A stretch of 64,000 nucleotides of DNA from Flavobacterium sp. I3-2 (GTDB lineage: Bacteria > Bacteroidota > Bacteroidia > Flavobacteriales > Flavobacteriaceae): NCBI RefSeq assembly GCF_013389595.1, contig NZ_CP058306.1, forward strand, positions 1 through 64,000, given 5' to 3'. Of this stretch, positions 24,659 through 33,638 are shown in pieces (position 1 is the stretch's first letter; the number at the start of each line of letters is the position of its first letter). The position numbers and the translations under genes were made by a program. The notes beneath the pieces were generated by a model, which was not told the origin of the DNA, made no database searches, and saw only the letters and a program-made list of their open reading frames with translations.

Positions 24659-24820
24659 ATGAGTAAAAGAACGTTTCAACCATCGAAAAGAAAAAGAAGA
24701 AACAAACATGGTTTCATGGACAGAATGTCAACTCCTAACGGAAGAAAAGTGTTGGCTCGTAGAAGAGCAAAAGGAAGACACAAATTAACTGTTTCTTGCG
24801 AACCAAGACATAAAAAATAA
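24659..24820 (+). CDS. rpmH: 50S ribosomal protein L34
   Basis: A 53-residue, very basic protein starting [19 protein letters not shown] and containing [19 protein letters not shown], the unmistakable L34 signature, with the slightly longer C-terminus usual in Bacteroidota. It is part of the large ribosomal subunit. Unlike in many bacteria it is not beside rnpA or dnaA here but is a single-gene unit with a full consensus promoter and a terminator, upstream of carB. Confidence 0.98.
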   Translation: MSKRTFQPSKRKRRNKHGFMDRMSTPNGRKVLARRRAKGRHKLTVSCEPRHKK

Positions 24821-24840
24821 TGATTGAATAATCATAAATA

Positions 24841-24873
24841 AAGGCGTTACTATTATCTGTATCGCCTTTTTTT
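24841..24873 (+). terminator. Terminator after rpmH
   Basis: AAGGCG (24841-24846) pairs with CGCCTT (24863-24868) and is followed by a T run; the loop is long (16 nt) with some internal pairing. Confidence 0.75.
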
Positions 24874-24920
24874 ATACACTTTTTAAAATTATTTTAAGTA
24901 AATAATAATTTTAGAATCTT

Positions 24921-24928
24921 TATCTTTG
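24921..24928 (+). promoter_or_regulatory. -7 box TATCTTTG for carB
   Basis: TATCTTTG matches TAnnTTTG and lies 25 bp before the carB ATG. The -33 TTG is not evident. Confidence 0.55.
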
Positions 24929-24953
24929 CTAACATAATACAACTTCTATAGAA

Positions 24954-27803
24954 ATGCCTAAAGATCTTTCAATTAAAACGGTTTTAATTATTGGTTCTGG
25001 ACCAATCATCATCGGTCAAGCTTGTGAGTTTGACTATTCTGGATCACAATCTGCACGTTCATTAAGAGAAGAAGGAATTAAAGTTATCTTAATTAACTCG
25101 AATCCTGCTACGATTATGACCGACCCTAAAATGGCAGATCACGTTTACCTGAAACCATTAACTACAAAATCTATCATTGAGATTTTAACTGCTCACCCAG
25201 ATATCGATGCAGTTTTACCTACAATGGGTGGACAAACCGCTTTAAATTTATGTTTAGAAGCAGATGAAAAAGGAATTTGGGAAGATTTTAATGTAAAATT
25301 AATCGGGGTTGACATCAACGCTATTAACGTAACTGAAGATCGTGAGCAATTCAAACAATTATTAAGTAGAATTGACATTCCGTTTGCTCCTGCAAAAACA
25401 GCAACTTCATTCTTAGAAGGAAAAGAAATTGCTCAGGAATTTGGTTTCCCATTAGTTATCCGTCCTTCATTTACTTTAGGAGGAACTGGAGCTGCTTTCG
25501 TACATAAAGAAGAAGATTTCGACGCTTTATTAACTCGCGGTTTAGAAGCTTCTCCAATTCACGAAGTTTTGATTGACAAAGCTTTATTAGGTTGGAAAGA
25601 ATACGAATTAGAATTACTTCGCGACAAAAATGACAATGTAGTTATTATTTGTACGATTGAAAATATGGATGCAATGGGAATTCACACTGGTGATTCAATA
25701 ACAGTTGCTCCGGCTATGACACTTTCTGACAGAACTTTCCAAAGAATGCGTGACATGGCAATTAAAATGATGCGTAGTATCGGAAACTTTGCTGGTGGAT
25801 GTAACGTACAGTTTGCTGTTTCTCCAGACGAAAAAGAAGATATTGTAGCTATTGAAATCAACCCTCGTGTTTCTCGTTCTTCTGCTTTAGCATCAAAAGC
25901 GACAGGTTATCCAATTGCTAAAATCGCAAGTAAATTAGCTTTAGGATATAATTTAGATGAGTTACAAAATCAAATTACAAAATCAACTTCTGCTTTATTC
26001 GAGCCAACTTTAGATTATGTAATCGTTAAAATACCTCGTTGGAACTTTGATAAATTCGAAGGTGCAGATCGTACATTAGGTTTACAAATGAAATCTGTTG
26101 GTGAAGTAATGGGAATTGGACGTTCGTTCCAAGAAGCTTTACAAAAAGCAACGCAATCATTAGAAATCAAACGTAACGGAATTGGTGCCGACGGAAAAGG
26201 TTACACAAATTACGATCAAATTTTAGAGAAATTAGAATTTGCTTCTTGGGATCGTGTATTCGTAATTTACGATGCGATTGCATTGGGAATTCCATTATCT
26301 ACAATTCATGATATCACTAAAATTGACATGTGGTATTTAAAGCAATACGAAGAAATGTACGCTTTAGAAAAAGAAGTTTCAAACTTCACTAAAGAAACGC
26401 TTTCAAAAGAATTGCTATTAGATGCTAAACAAAAAGGTTTTTCTGATAGACAAATCGCTCACATGTTAGGATGTTTAGAAAGTGAAGTTCACGCTTTACG
26501 TATGCAGAAAAACATCAATCGTGTTTATAAATTAGTTGATACTTGTGCTGCTGAATTCGTAGCGCAAACACCATACTACTACTCTACTTTCGAAGCTGAA
26601 ATTCAAAAACCAGACGGAACTGTTTATGTTTCTAATGAAAGTAAAGTAACAGACAAGAAAAAAGTAATTGTTTTAGGTTCAGGACCAAACCGAATTGGAC
26701 AAGGAATTGAATTTGATTATTCTTGTGTTCACGGAGTTATGGCTGCAGCCGAAATGGGTTATGAAACGATTATGATCAACTGTAATCCAGAAACGGTTTC
26801 TACCGATTTTGACACGGCTGATAAATTATATTTCGAACCGGTTTTCTGGGAACATATTTACGACATCATCCAACATGAAAAACCTGAAGGAGTTATCGTA
26901 CAATTAGGTGGACAAACGGCTTTGAAATTAGCTGAAAAGTTAGAAAAATGGGGCGTTAAAATTTTAGGAACAAGCTTTGAAGCTTTAGATTTAGCTGAAG
27001 ATCGCGGTCGTTTCTCAGAATTATTAACAGAACTGAATATTCCATTCCCTAGATTTGGAGTTGCAACATCTGCTGAAGAAGCATCTAAATTAGCAGACGA
27101 ATTAGATTTCCCATTATTAGTACGTCCTTCGTACGTTTTAGGAGGTCAAGGAATGAAAATCGTAATCAACAAAAAAGAATTAGAAACTCACGTAATTGAT
27201 TTATTAAAATCGATTCCTGGAAACAAACTTCTTTTAGACCATTATTTAGCTGGAGCAATCGAAGCTGAAGCGGATGCAATTTGTGATGGAGAAAACGTTT
27301 ACATCATCGGAATTATGGAACACATCGAACCTTGTGGAGTTCACTCAGGAGATTCGAATGCAACTTTACCTCCGTTCAATTTAGGCGAATTCGTAATCCA
27401 ACAAATTAAAGATCACACTAAGAAAATTGCAATTGCATTAAAAACTAAAGGTTTAATCAACATTCAATTTGCAATTAAAGACGATACGGTTTACATCATC
27501 GAAGCAAATCCACGCGCTTCTCGTACCGTTCCGTTCATTGCAAAAGCTTACGGAGAACCTTATGTAAATTACGCAACAAAAGTAATGTTAGGTGCAAAAG
27601 TTACTGACTTTACTTTCAATCCGCAATTAAAAGGATACGCAATCAAACAACCTGTTTTCTCATTCAATAAATTCCCTAAAGTAAACAAAGCCTTAGGACC
27701 AGAAATGAAATCAACAGGAGAAAGTATTTTATTCATCGATAGTTTAAAAGACGATGCTTTCTACGAATTATACTCAAGACGAAAAATGTATTTAAGTAAA
27801 TAA
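24954..27803 (+). CDS. carB: Carbamoyl-phosphate synthase large subunit
   Basis: A 949-residue CarB with the two homologous ATP-grasp halves expected: VLIIGSGPIIIGQACEFDYS opens the first and VIVLGSGPNRIGQGIEFDYS the second (near residue 570), and each half has its own RPS-L-GG loop. It makes carbamoyl phosphate from ammonia, bicarbonate and two ATP for pyrimidine and arginine synthesis. It is about 120 residues shorter than E. coli CarB: the C-terminal MGS-like allosteric domain is missing, so UMP/IMP/ornithine control must differ. The short form appears usual in flavobacteria as far as I recall. carA is not adjacent. Confidence 0.96.
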   Translation: MPKDLSIKTVLIIGSGPIIIGQACEFDYSGSQSARSLREEGIKVILINSNPATIMTDPKMADHVYLKPLTTKSIIEILTAHPDIDAVLPTMGGQTALNLCLEADEKGIWEDFNVKLIGVDINAINVTEDREQFKQLLSRIDIPFAPAKTATSFLEGKEIAQEFGFPLVIRPSFTLGGTGAAFVHKEEDFDALLTRGLEASPIHEVLIDKALLGWKEYELELLRDKNDNVVIICTIENMDAMGIHTGDSITVAPAMTLSDRTFQRMRDMAIKMMRSIGNFAGGCNVQFAVSPDEKEDIVAIEINPRVSRSSALASKATGYPIAKIASKLALGYNLDELQNQITKSTSALFEPTLDYVIVKIPRWNFDKFEGADRTLGLQMKSVGEVMGIGRSFQEALQKATQSLEIKRNGIGADGKGYTNYDQILEKLEFASWDRVFVIYDAIALGIPLSTIHDITKIDMWYLKQYEEMYALEKEVSNFTKETLSKELLLDAKQKGFSDRQIAHMLGCLESEVHALRMQKNINRVYKLVDTCAAEFVAQTPYYYSTFEAEIQKPDGTVYVSNESKVTDKKKVIVLGSGPNRIGQGIEFDYSCVHGVMAAAEMGYETIMINCNPETVSTDFDTADKLYFEPVFWEHIYDIIQHEKPEGVIVQLGGQTALKLAEKLEKWGVKILGTSFEALDLAEDRGRFSELLTELNIPFPRFGVATSAEEASKLADELDFPLLVRPSYVLGGQGMKIVINKKELETHVIDLLKSIPGNKLLLDHYLAGAIEAEADAICDGENVYIIGIMEHIEPCGVHSGDSNATLPPFNLGEFVIQQIKDHTKKIAIALKTKGLINIQFAIKDDTVYIIEANPRASRTVPFIAKAYGEPYVNYATKVMLGAKVTDFTFNPQLKGYAIKQPVFSFNKFPKVNKALGPEMKSTGESILFIDSLKDDAFYELYSRRKMYLSK

Positions 27804-27820
27804 TACATTTTCAAAATACT

Positions 27821-27853
27821 AAAAACCTCGAAATTTTCTTTCGAGGTTTTTTT
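27821..27853 (+). terminator. Rho-independent terminator after carB
   Basis: A 12-bp stem AAAACCTCGAAA/TTTCGAGGTTTT with a short loop (27822-27850) is followed by T residues. Confidence 0.9.
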
Positions 27854-27869
27854 GTACATTTAAATTAAA

Positions 27870-28634
27870 ATGAAAAAACGAATCTTAATTATACTATTTC
27901 TTATTCATTCAGCAATATTTGCTCAAAATCCACAAACCACATTTCATGGGATTTTCGAAACAAATCACAATGATCCTGATTATAAATACACCAATTACAA
28001 CAAATTTCATTTTAATGGAAAAGGACATGTTTTGATTAATGATACCATTTCCGGTATTTTTATAGAAGACAAAAACAAACTTTATATCGCCAGTCAAATT
28101 CAATTTTTCTTTTTTAAAATCGAATCTAATAAAATTGTAAGATTTGACGAATTTGATAATAATTTGAATTATTTTAAAAAGAATCAAACCCAAGATTCAA
28201 CCTTATTTGATTCTTCAAAAGTTAATGCTAAATTGTTATATGAATATATTTCGTATGAATATGACTTAAAAAACTTTGAAAGCAACCTTCTGATGTTTAC
28301 TGAAAATGAAACGTACTTACCTAAAATGCAATCTCTTTGCAAATCTGGTCTTGATATTGCTTGCGAATCTTATATTGAAGGAATAAGAATGAATCAACTT
28401 AGAGATGCATTTGCAAACAATACCGAATTTGAGTTCAAACAGAATACAGAAATAGAAAACATCTGCATTCTTTATGCAAAATTTAATCCTGGAAAAGCTT
28501 ATTATCAACTAAGTATTTATTACGCATCAATAAAAAACAACGAAAAAGCCAAACACTATTTTGAACTTGCTAAGCTAAATGCAGATTCTTTTTTAACAAA
28601 ACAATTAATTAAATTAGAAAACATTATCAAATAA
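27870..28634 (+). CDS. Hypothetical secreted protein, Sel1-like C-terminus (paralog 1)
   Basis: A 254-residue protein with a signal peptide ending near FAQ (residue 19). The first half is a beta-rich domain (FHFNGKGHVLIND, then LYIASQIQFFFFKIESNKI). The second half is helical with Sel1/TPR-like features (MQSLCKSGLDIACESYIEG). The next gene encodes a clear paralog with the same layout. The export signal indicates a periplasmic or surface role. It starts 16 bp after the carB terminator. I do not know its function. Confidence 0.72.
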   Translation: MKKRILIILFLIHSAIFAQNPQTTFHGIFETNHNDPDYKYTNYNKFHFNGKGHVLINDTISGIFIEDKNKLYIASQIQFFFFKIESNKIVRFDEFDNNLNYFKKNQTQDSTLFDSSKVNAKLLYEYISYEYDLKNFESNLLMFTENETYLPKMQSLCKSGLDIACESYIEGIRMNQLRDAFANNTEFEFKQNTEIENICILYAKFNPGKAYYQLSIYYASIKNNEKAKHYFELAKLNADSFLTKQLIKLENIIK

Positions 28635-28767
28635 ACTTCATTCTTAAAGAACAAAATGTTGTGAGCTACTTTACATTTTAGATTAAAAAGTAAAGTATTG
28701 CAAATAAATTAAAAAAAGTAACCTTAAATTTGAACAAAAATAAATAAAATCAACAAATCTTTAATTT

Positions 28768-29550
28768 ATGAATTTCAAATTAGTTTTATTTAGTTTCATC
28801 GGATTTACGTGTTACGCTCAAAACATTTCAAACAACATCAACGGTTATTTTAAAAACACTAAAAAAGACAACTTATATTCCAGTATTCATTTTAATGGTG
28901 ATGGACATGCAATTATTAACGACGCCTATCCAGCCGAATATTTTGTTCAAGACGATTTGCTTTATGTTTTTCCGGACAAAAGTGTTTTTATTTTTGAAAT
29001 TGAGAAGAATAAAATCAAAGGAATTTCAAATTGGGTTGACAAACAAACTTTTAAAGAAACATCAGTTCCTGCAAACGATGAATATGAAATCTTTTTTGAA
29101 ACTTACAACATAAATCCGATTTTACTACAACAATTCTATTCTTACAATTACACCGAAAAAACAGACGAAATTTCTTGGTTTGCCTTTGAAAAACCCGAAG
29201 AATATTTAAACGAAATGCAAAAACTTTGTGATCAAGGTTTAACATCGGCTTGCGGTGCATTGTTTGGAATGAAATATATTGAAGCAACAGGCGGTTTTGA
29301 AAATCTGTTTGAAAATCAACAAATATCAGAAAACAAAGACCTTGAAAAAATTGCACAAAAGATGATTAGTTTAGAAGATGGCAGAGGTTATGCTCTTTTA
29401 GGTTCTTATTTTTTAGCATTAGGAAAAATAGAAAAAGCAAAAGAAATACTTACAGAAGGTTCTGAAAAAAGGAATCAACAAGCGACACTAACTTTATTTG
29501 AATTAGAAGTTAATGAAAGCTTAAATGAAACCGTAATCGAAGAAAACTAA
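28768..29550 (+). CDS. Hypothetical secreted protein, Sel1-like C-terminus (paralog 2)
   Basis: A 260-residue paralog of the preceding gene: a signal peptide (ends near CYAQ), the same IHFNGDGHAIIND and YVFPDKSVFIFEIEKNKIKG core, and the same helical Sel1-like part (MQKLCDQGLTSACGALFG). The similarity is moderate, indicating an old tandem duplication. A 133-bp gap separates the two genes, so they could be separately controlled. The function is unknown; the Sel1-like part suggests protein binding. Confidence 0.72.
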   Translation: MNFKLVLFSFIGFTCYAQNISNNINGYFKNTKKDNLYSSIHFNGDGHAIINDAYPAEYFVQDDLLYVFPDKSVFIFEIEKNKIKGISNWVDKQTFKETSVPANDEYEIFFETYNINPILLQQFYSYNYTEKTDEISWFAFEKPEEYLNEMQKLCDQGLTSACGALFGMKYIEATGGFENLFENQQISENKDLEKIAQKMISLEDGRGYALLGSYFLALGKIEKAKEILTEGSEKRNQQATLTLFELEVNESLNETVIEEN

Positions 29551-29619
29551 AACATTAACACAGTAATAATTTTATTCTATTTTTGAGTATATTTACGTAA
29601 CAATCAAAAAAATAAAAGC

Positions 29620-30501
29620 ATGAATTTTTCAGAAAAAATGTTACGAGATAATGCACTCTCAGATAAAGTTATTATTGTTACTGGTGGCGGTAGTGGTTTA
29701 GGTAAATCAATGACAACTTATTTTTTAGAGCTTGGTGCCAAGGTTGCTATTACATCTAGAGATATCGAAAAACTAACCAAGACTGCCAAAGAACTTGAAG
29801 AGAAAACAGATGGAACTTGCTTAGCAATTGCGTGTGATGTTCGTCATTACGACCAAGTTGAAAATATGCTTCAAAGTGTGATTGACGCTTTTGGAAAAGT
29901 AGATATTTTAGTTAACAATGCAGCCGGAAATTTTATATCGCCGACAGAACGTCTTTCTGCAAATGCTTTTGATACGATAATCGACATTGTTTTAAAAGGA
30001 AGCAAAAATTGCACGTTAGCTTTAGGTAAACATTGGATCGATACCAAACAAACCAATAAAAACGTTTTAAATATTGTTACTACTTACGCTTGGACAGGTT
30101 CTGGTTATGTTGTTCCATCAGCTACTGCAAAAGCTGGTGTTTTAGCTATGACAAGAAGTTTAGCAGTTGAATGGGCAAAATATGGCATACGAATGAACGC
30201 GATTGCGCCTGGACCATTTCCTACAGCAGGTGCTTGGGATAGACTTTTACCTGGCGATTTAAAAGACAAATTCGACATTACAAAACGTGTTCCATTACGT
30301 AGAGTTGGAGACCATCAAGAATTAGCCAATTTAGCTGCATATTTAGTTTCTGATTTTTCGGCTTACATCAATGGAGAAGTAGTAACTATCGATGGTGGCG
30401 AATGGCTTCAGGGTGCAGGCGAGTTTAATATGCTCGAAAAAATTCCAACAGAAATGTGGGATATGCTTGAAGCAATGATCAAACAAAAAAAGAACAGCTA
30501 A
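29620..30501 (+). CDS. SDR oxidoreductase, 2,4-dienoyl-CoA reductase-like
   Basis: A 293-residue short-chain dehydrogenase with a TGGGSGLGKS cofactor loop, NNAAGNF, and the SATAKAGVLAMTRSLAVEW helix. The usual YxxxK tyrosine is replaced (the lysine in TAK is kept), a hallmark of the peroxisomal-type 2,4-dienoyl-CoA reductase subfamily. That group reduces dienoyl-CoA intermediates of unsaturated fatty acid degradation. A TATTTTTG box (29578-29585) lies 34 bp upstream. No other beta-oxidation genes are adjacent. Confidence 0.88.
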   Translation: MNFSEKMLRDNALSDKVIIVTGGGSGLGKSMTTYFLELGAKVAITSRDIEKLTKTAKELEEKTDGTCLAIACDVRHYDQVENMLQSVIDAFGKVDILVNNAAGNFISPTERLSANAFDTIIDIVLKGSKNCTLALGKHWIDTKQTNKNVLNIVTTYAWTGSGYVVPSATAKAGVLAMTRSLAVEWAKYGIRMNAIAPGPFPTAGAWDRLLPGDLKDKFDITKRVPLRRVGDHQELANLAAYLVSDFSAYINGEVVTIDGGEWLQGAGEFNMLEKIPTEMWDMLEAMIKQKKNS

Positions 30502-30651
30502 AATACTTCTAGAGTTTGAATTACAACAAATTAAAACCTTTAAGAGTTTGTAATTATCTCAAAACATAACATTTAGCAAATTGTTAATAATTTAGATTTC
30601 TTAAACTCATAAAATATCGTATTTTTACATTTCTAAATTTTATAGATACAA

Positions 30652-31419
30652 ATGGGTAAAATCATAGCTGTTGCCAATCAAAAAGGTGGAGTTGGTAAAA
30701 CAACCACTTCTGTTAACTTAGCTGCATCATTAGGTGCTTTAGAAAAAAAGGTATTATTAATCGATGCCGATCCACAGGCCAATGCTACATCTGGCTTAGG
30801 AATCGATGTTGAAGCTGTTGAATATGGAACCTATCAAATTTTAGAGCATTCGGTAACACCTGAAGAAGCTTCTTTAGAATGTACAGCTCCGAATGTTCAT
30901 TTAATTCCTGCTCATATCGATTTAGTTGCGATTGAAATTGAATTAGTAGATAAAGAAAATAGAGAATATATGCTTAAACAAGCATTAGCTGAAATAAAAG
31001 AACAATACGACTATATCATTATCGATTGTGCTCCGTCTTTAGGTCTATTAACATTAAATGCTTTAACAGCTGCTGATTCAGTTGTTATTCCAATTCAATG
31101 TGAATATTTTGCACTTGAAGGACTTGGTAAACTTTTGAATACTATTAAGAGTGTTCAAAAAATTCACAATCCTGAATTAGACATCGAAGGATTACTTCTT
31201 ACGATGTATGATTCACGTTTACGTTTATCAAACCAAGTGGTTGAAGAAGTTCAAAAACATTTTAACGATATGGTATTTGAAACGGTTATTCAACGTAACG
31301 TTAAATTAAGTGAAGCACCTTCTTTCGGAGAAAGCATTATCAATTACGACGCAACAAGTAAAGGTGCTACAAATTATTTAAATTTAGCACAAGAAATAAT
31401 TAACAAAAACGCCAACTAA
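30652..31419 (+). CDS. parA: Chromosome-partitioning ATPase ParA
   Basis: A 255-residue ParA/Soj ATPase with the deviant Walker A KGGVGKTT (11-18), Walker B-like YIIIDCAPS and the C-terminal signature region. It lacks an N-terminal DNA-binding extension, as expected for chromosomal ParA. With ParB it segregates the origin region. parB starts 2 nt after it, so the genes form an operon that continues through DUF5683, dapB and probably lepB. No parS site is evident in the window. Confidence 0.96.
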   Translation: MGKIIAVANQKGGVGKTTTSVNLAASLGALEKKVLLIDADPQANATSGLGIDVEAVEYGTYQILEHSVTPEEASLECTAPNVHLIPAHIDLVAIEIELVDKENREYMLKQALAEIKEQYDYIIIDCAPSLGLLTLNALTAADSVVIPIQCEYFALEGLGKLLNTIKSVQKIHNPELDIEGLLLTMYDSRLRLSNQVVEEVQKHFNDMVFETVIQRNVKLSEAPSFGESIINYDATSKGATNYLNLAQEIINKNAN

Positions 31420-31421
31420 AT

Positions 31422-32327
31422 ATGGCCAAAGCATTAAAAAAACAAGCTTTAGGAAGAGGACTTTCAGCATTATTGAAAGATCCTGAAAACGATATTAAAT
31501 CTGTAGAAGATACAAATGCTGATAAAGTTGTTGGAAACATAATTGAATTAGAACTTGATTCTATCGAAATAAATCCGTTTCAGCCTAGAACAAATTTTAA
31601 TGAAGAAACATTAAAAGAATTAGCAACTTCTATTAGAGAATTAGGTGTTATTCAACCAATCACAGTAAGAAAAACAGACTTTAATAAATATCAATTAATT
31701 TCTGGAGAGCGTCGTTTACGTGCATCAAAACTAGCTGGATTAACAACCATTCCAGCTTATATACGTATTGCCAACGATAATGAATCGCTAGTAATGGCGT
31801 TGGTTGAGAACATTCAACGACACGATTTAGATCCGATTGAGGTTGCTTTATCGTACCAACGATTAATTGACGAAATTCAATTAACTCAGGAACAAATGAG
31901 TGAACGCGTGGGAAAAAAACGTTCAACCATTACTAATTACCTTCGTTTATTAAAACTAGATCCGATCATTCAAACAGGAATTAGAGATGGTTTTATTACA
32001 ATGGGACACGGTAGAGCTTTAATTAATATTGAAGATCAGGATGCACAAACAGATATTTATCAAAAAATTATTTTAGAAAATTTATCTGTACGTGAAACTG
32101 AAGCTTTAGTAAAAGCATATCACGAAGGAACGCCTGAAAACAACGAAAAAGAAGCTCCAAAAAAGAAATTTTCTTATACCATTTCAGAAACACAAAAGAA
32201 AGTTTTCACAGATTTCTTTGGTGCTAAAGTAGATGTCAAAATTGCTGCAAATGGTAAAGGTAAAATCAATGTACCGTTCCATTCTGCAGAAGATTTAGAA
32301 CGTATTCTTAAATTATTAGAAAAATAG
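31422..32327 (+). CDS. parB: Chromosome-partitioning protein ParB
   Basis: A 301-residue ParB with an N-terminal CTP-binding domain (QPRTNF, SGERRLRASKLAG, VENIQRHDLDPIE), a central helix-turn-helix (TQEQMSERVGKKRSTITNYL) and a C-terminal dimerisation region. It binds parS and spreads as a CTP-dependent clamp. Its stop codon overlaps the GTG start of the next gene by one base. Confidence 0.96.
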   Translation: MAKALKKQALGRGLSALLKDPENDIKSVEDTNADKVVGNIIELELDSIEINPFQPRTNFNEETLKELATSIRELGVIQPITVRKTDFNKYQLISGERRLRASKLAGLTTIPAYIRIANDNESLVMALVENIQRHDLDPIEVALSYQRLIDEIQLTQEQMSERVGKKRSTITNYLRLLKLDPIIQTGIRDGFITMGHGRALINIEDQDAQTDIYQKIILENLSVRETEALVKAYHEGTPENNEKEAPKKKFSYTISETQKKVFTDFFGAKVDVKIAANGKGKINVPFHSAEDLERILKLLEK

Positions 32328-32890
32328 TGCAAAAAGTAATTTGTTTTTTTATTATCAGCTTATTTTGTTATGGCGTTTGTTCTGCTCAAGAAGCGGATAG
32401 TTTAAAGCTAAAAACAAACACCTTGACCAAACAAGCAATTGATCCGTTATCGCCAGCTAAGGCAGCATTTTATTCTGCTGTTGTTCCTGGATTGGGTCAA
32501 GTTTACAATAAAAGTTATTGGAAAGTACCCATTGTTTATGCTGGAATCGGAACAGGAATTTATTTTTACGTTGATAATCAAAAGAAATACCTAGATTACA
32601 GAAATGAATACAAGAGAAGACTTCAAGGAATTCATGATGCTAATGATCCAAAATTTGGTCGTTTAGATAATGACCGTTTGATTAGAGGCCAACGGTATCA
32701 TCAAAAAAACAGAGATTTATCACTGGTAATTACCATAGCAATTTACGCTTTAAACATTGTTGACGCCAATGTAGATGCACATTTACAACAATTTAATGTA
32801 GATGATGATTTAAGTTTCAGACCTTCTATTCAATATAATGAATTCAATGGAACCTACCAATTTGGTGCTCAATTAACTTTTAAATTTTAA
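32327..32890 (+). CDS. DUF5683 family membrane protein
   Basis: A 187-residue protein with a signal peptide (ends near CSAQ) and a core rich in SPAKAAFYSAVVPGLGQVYN and YWKVPIVYAGIGTGIYFYVD, the DUF5683 pattern. It starts with GTG at 32327, sharing a base with the parB stop. It is likely an envelope protein; its function is unknown. It is embedded between parB and dapB in tight spacing, an arrangement I associate with the Flavobacteriia. Confidence 0.88.
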   Translation: MQKVICFFIISLFCYGVCSAQEADSLKLKTNTLTKQAIDPLSPAKAAFYSAVVPGLGQVYNKSYWKVPIVYAGIGTGIYFYVDNQKKYLDYRNEYKRRLQGIHDANDPKFGRLDNDRLIRGQRYHQKNRDLSLVITIAIYALNIVDANVDAHLQQFNVDDDLSFRPSIQYNEFNGTYQFGAQLTFKF

Positions 32891-32893
32891 AAA

Positions 32894-33595
32894 ATGAAAA
32901 TAGCATTATTAGGCTATGGTAAAATGGGCAAAGAAATTGAGAAAATTGCCTTAACTCGTGGCCATCAAATAATCCTAAAAAAAACAAGCAATACCAACTT
33001 TGACGGTCTTGAAAATGCTGATGTAGCTATCGATTTTAGTTTACCTTCGACTGCGATAGAAAATATTTCGACTTGCTTTAATATAAACATTCCAGTTGTT
33101 TCTGGAACAACAGGTTGGTTAGAAAGTTATCCTGAAATAACTGCTTTATGTCAATCTAAAAACGGAGCATTTCTTTACGCTTCTAATTTCAGTGTTGGTG
33201 TAAATATTTTCTTTGAACTGAATAATCATCTAGCTAAACTGATGGCTAAATTGAACAATTATAAAGTTTCAATGGAAGAAATTCATCACACTCAAAAACT
33301 TGACGCACCTTCAGGAACCGCTATTTCATTAGCAAATGGAATCATCGAAAACTCGCGTTACAAAAATTGGACACTTGAAAATCCAAATGAAACTGATATT
33401 TTAATCGATGCCAAACGCATTGCAAATATTCCTGGAACACACAGCGTTTTTTATCGTTCAGAAGTAGATGAAATAGAAATTAAACACGAAGCTTTTTCTA
33501 GAGAAGGTTTTGCTTTAGGAGCTGTGATTGCTGCTGAATGGATCGCTAACAAAAAAGGAATTTATTCAATGAAAGATGTCTTGAATTTAGGTTAA
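32894..33595 (+). CDS. dapB: 4-hydroxy-tetrahydrodipicolinate reductase
   Basis: A 233-residue DapB, which makes tetrahydrodipicolinate on the way to diaminopimelate and lysine. The N-terminal nucleotide-binding loop is GYGKMGKEI. VSGTTGW and the catalytic EEIHHTQKLDAPSGTA block follow. It is slightly shorter than E. coli DapB, which is normal for Bacteroidota. It starts 3 nt after the DUF5683 gene and is followed by lepB after 43 bp. Confidence 0.96.
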   Translation: MKIALLGYGKMGKEIEKIALTRGHQIILKKTSNTNFDGLENADVAIDFSLPSTAIENISTCFNINIPVVSGTTGWLESYPEITALCQSKNGAFLYASNFSVGVNIFFELNNHLAKLMAKLNNYKVSMEEIHHTQKLDAPSGTAISLANGIIENSRYKNWTLENPNETDILIDAKRIANIPGTHSVFYRSEVDEIEIKHEAFSREGFALGAVIAAEWIANKKGIYSMKDVLNLG

Positions 33596-33638
33596 ATCAA
33601 AATAATCTTTTACTTTCGTTTATCAAAAAACATAAAAT

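Noticed and set aside
24459..24683. Minus-strand 74-codon frame upstream of and over rpmH
   Set aside because: It covers the rpmH promoter and start on the other strand, has low-complexity composition and no family likeness.
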